Shown here: positions 13,828 to 14,585 of the stretch, piece by piece | Layout of the letters: the number at the start of each line of letters is the position of its first letter | Position numbering within the stretch: position 1 is the first letter of the stretch | Assembly: GCA_027623815.1 (NCBI GenBank) | Contig: JAQBUV010000063.1 | Span: forward strand, 1-14,585 | Direction: 5' to 3' | Origin: Casp-Chloro-G3 sp002816715 | GTDB lineage: Bacteria; Chloroflexota; Dehalococcoidia; Lucifugimonadales; UBA3495 | DNA: 14,585 nucleotides | The notes under the pieces: model-generated | Told to the model about the DNA's origin: nothing | Databases searched by the model: none | What the model saw: the letters and a program-made list of their open reading frames with translations, nothing else | Translations under genes and position numbers: made by a program

Positions 13828-13873
13828 CTAGCCGGTCGTTGGTAGAACTTTGCGCTCCAACTCAATCGGCTAG
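13828..13873. other. Inverted repeat in the gap upstream of the membrane-protein gene
   Basis: CTAGCCG (13828-13834) pairs with CGGCTAG (13867-13873), and GTTGG (13838-13842) with CCAAC (13857-13861), in one two-storey hairpin with a 14-nt loop. Neither side has a T-run. It could be a terminator remnant for the DUF123 gene or an operator for the gene starting at 13731. The rest of the 231-bp gap shows nothing I can name. Confidence 0.3.
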
Positions 13874-13962
13874 ATCGGGACGTCATGGAAACTAATGGAA
13901 AACCAATGGGCGTTTCTATTTGGGTTGGCTACTATCAGCCAATTATACAAGACGGTTATCAG

Positions 13963-14436
13963 TTAAGAAAGTGAAATTTCAAAGTCGTCGGTGTTTTGGG
14001 TGTTTCGAGTGTTTTGATCAACCACAGGGTCGGCGGATTCCAGTTTGAGTTTTTGTAGAAATTTTCCAACTTGCTCCAAGCTGGGCACATAAATCAGGTG
14101 AGAAGGGCAGTGACGGCAGTCGGAAGACCCAAATCCCCGGATCGGTGCAATAACGCCCCGATGACTCAATGCTGACTGACTCCAAACACATTCCTGCCGT
14201 GTATTGCTCTGTGTCCACCAGACCTGCACTATCTTGGCTGATCGGGATAGATAGTCTATGTGCCAGTGTAGTTTCTTGTCGGGACGCAAATGCCGGCGCA
14301 AGCGCCCCTCCAAACTGTTCAGCGCGCTGCCGAAGTACAGATAGCAGCCCGACGGAAAAGGAAAAGTGCCAAGCTTGCCAATTGTGAGTTCGCACGTGGC
14401 GGATAGCTGTAGCACCAGGGCATAACTGCCTTTCAA
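13963..14436 (-). CDS. DUF123 / Uri-type GIY-YIG nuclease-like protein
   Basis: 157 residues from TTG 14436. It matches the DUF123 family (COG1833), a GIY-YIG-related group that includes the C-terminal half of some archaeal endonuclease III fusions. In order: KGSYALVLQL opening, 'TIGKLGTFPFPSGCYLYFGSA' (18-38, with the GIY-YIG-like Y32 and Y34FGSA), RLRRHLRP with R45 and H49, WHIDYL (58-63) and a metal-type motif GFGSSDCRHCPSHL (101-114). It probably binds or cuts DNA; activity is not established. The frame runs on to a TTG at 14505, but AAGGAG (14442-14447) lies 5 nt before TTG 14436 and the family begins at 'KGSY', so the short form is chosen. The C-terminal 25 residues after the domain are Asn/Thr/Asp-rich and unremarkable. 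Confidence 0.8.
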   Translation of the reverse strand: MKGSYALVLQLSATCELTIGKLGTFPFPSGCYLYFGSALNSLEGRLRRHLRPDKKLHWHIDYLSRSAKIVQVWWTQSNTRQECVWSQSALSHRGVIAPIRGFGSSDCRHCPSHLIYVPSLEQVGKFLQKLKLESADPVVDQNTRNTQNTDDFEISLS

Positions 14437-14585
14437 TTTTGCTCCTTGCGGTGGGCTGGTCTGCGGCGTTTGATTCCTGGGGTTGACTCTGAATATTAGC
14501 AGCAATTCTAATTATGGCAATTCGACCCCGCGTATCGGCAGAAAATCGCTCCTCTGAACCCATCACTCGTATCTGTACAAGAGGG

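Noticed and set aside
14018..14566. 182-codon minus-strand frame overlapping the DUF123 gene
   Set aside because: It is in a different frame from the recognisable DUF123 motifs, and its translation shows no domain.

Overview
The window is a bacterial chromosomal segment of moderately high GC, probably from an uncultured Chloroflexota of the Dehalococcoidia/SAR202 type. That placement is inference. It rests on a dockerin-like protein with the 'IADALFIAQY' repeat style, a mix of genes common in that group (flavin-dependent LLM oxidoreductase, YwrD-like gamma-glutamyltransferase, haloacid-dehalogenase-like hydrolase, assimilatory sulfite reductase next to hemD), and many short palindromic intergenic repeats. 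No rRNA, tRNA, CRISPR array or transposase gene was found.

Layout. (1) 3-914: the 3' part of a dockerin-like protein, running in from the left edge, followed by a strong hairpin. (2) 1121-2371 (-): an MFS transporter, divergent from radC (2584-3303, +) and a small cupin (3340-3669, +). (3) 3672-3790: a small palindromic MITE-like repeat. (4) 3798-5390 (-): a gamma-glutamyltransferase-like Ntn hydrolase, divergent from an LLM-class flavin monooxygenase (5663-6688, +). (5) 6754-7467 (-): a type II haloacid dehalogenase-like hydrolase, and 7663-8136 (-): a Bcp-like peroxiredoxin. (6) 8537-10044 (+): pstB-phoU, the phosphate uptake ATPase and its regulator, without pstSCA. (7) 10100-12982 (+): a sulfite reductase-hemD operon with an elaborate leader. 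(8) 13021-13333: a repeat element with 21-bp perfect terminal inverted repeats. (9) 13339-13731 (-): a two-helix membrane protein, and 13963-14436 (-): a DUF123/GIY-YIG (Uri-type) nuclease-like protein.

The most striking feature is the leader of the sulfite reductase operon. A good sigma-70-like promoter (TTGACA, 17 bp, TAGACT) places the transcript start almost on the ATG of a 16-codon ORF, MQFVAIRVCTCTCPPS, which carries three Cys codons in alternation. Downstream lie mutually exclusive RNA pairings: a C5/G5 hairpin over the ORF's stop, an antiterminator stem-loop (10190-10229), and a GC-rich terminator with a U-rich tail (10225-10266), just before the ribosome binding site of the reductase gene. 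This has the layout of a classical translation-coupled attenuator sensing cysteinyl-tRNA. It makes biological sense, because sulfite reductase feeds cysteine synthesis and HemD supplies the uroporphyrinogen III from which its siroheme is made. It also favours sulfite over nitrite as the substrate.

Several starts were moved from the longest possible ORF on the strength of Shine-Dalgarno placement: the hydrolase (GTG at 7467), the glutamyltransferase (ATG at 5390), the LLM oxidoreductase (ATG at 5663), PstB (ATG at 8537) and the DUF123 protein (TTG at 14436).
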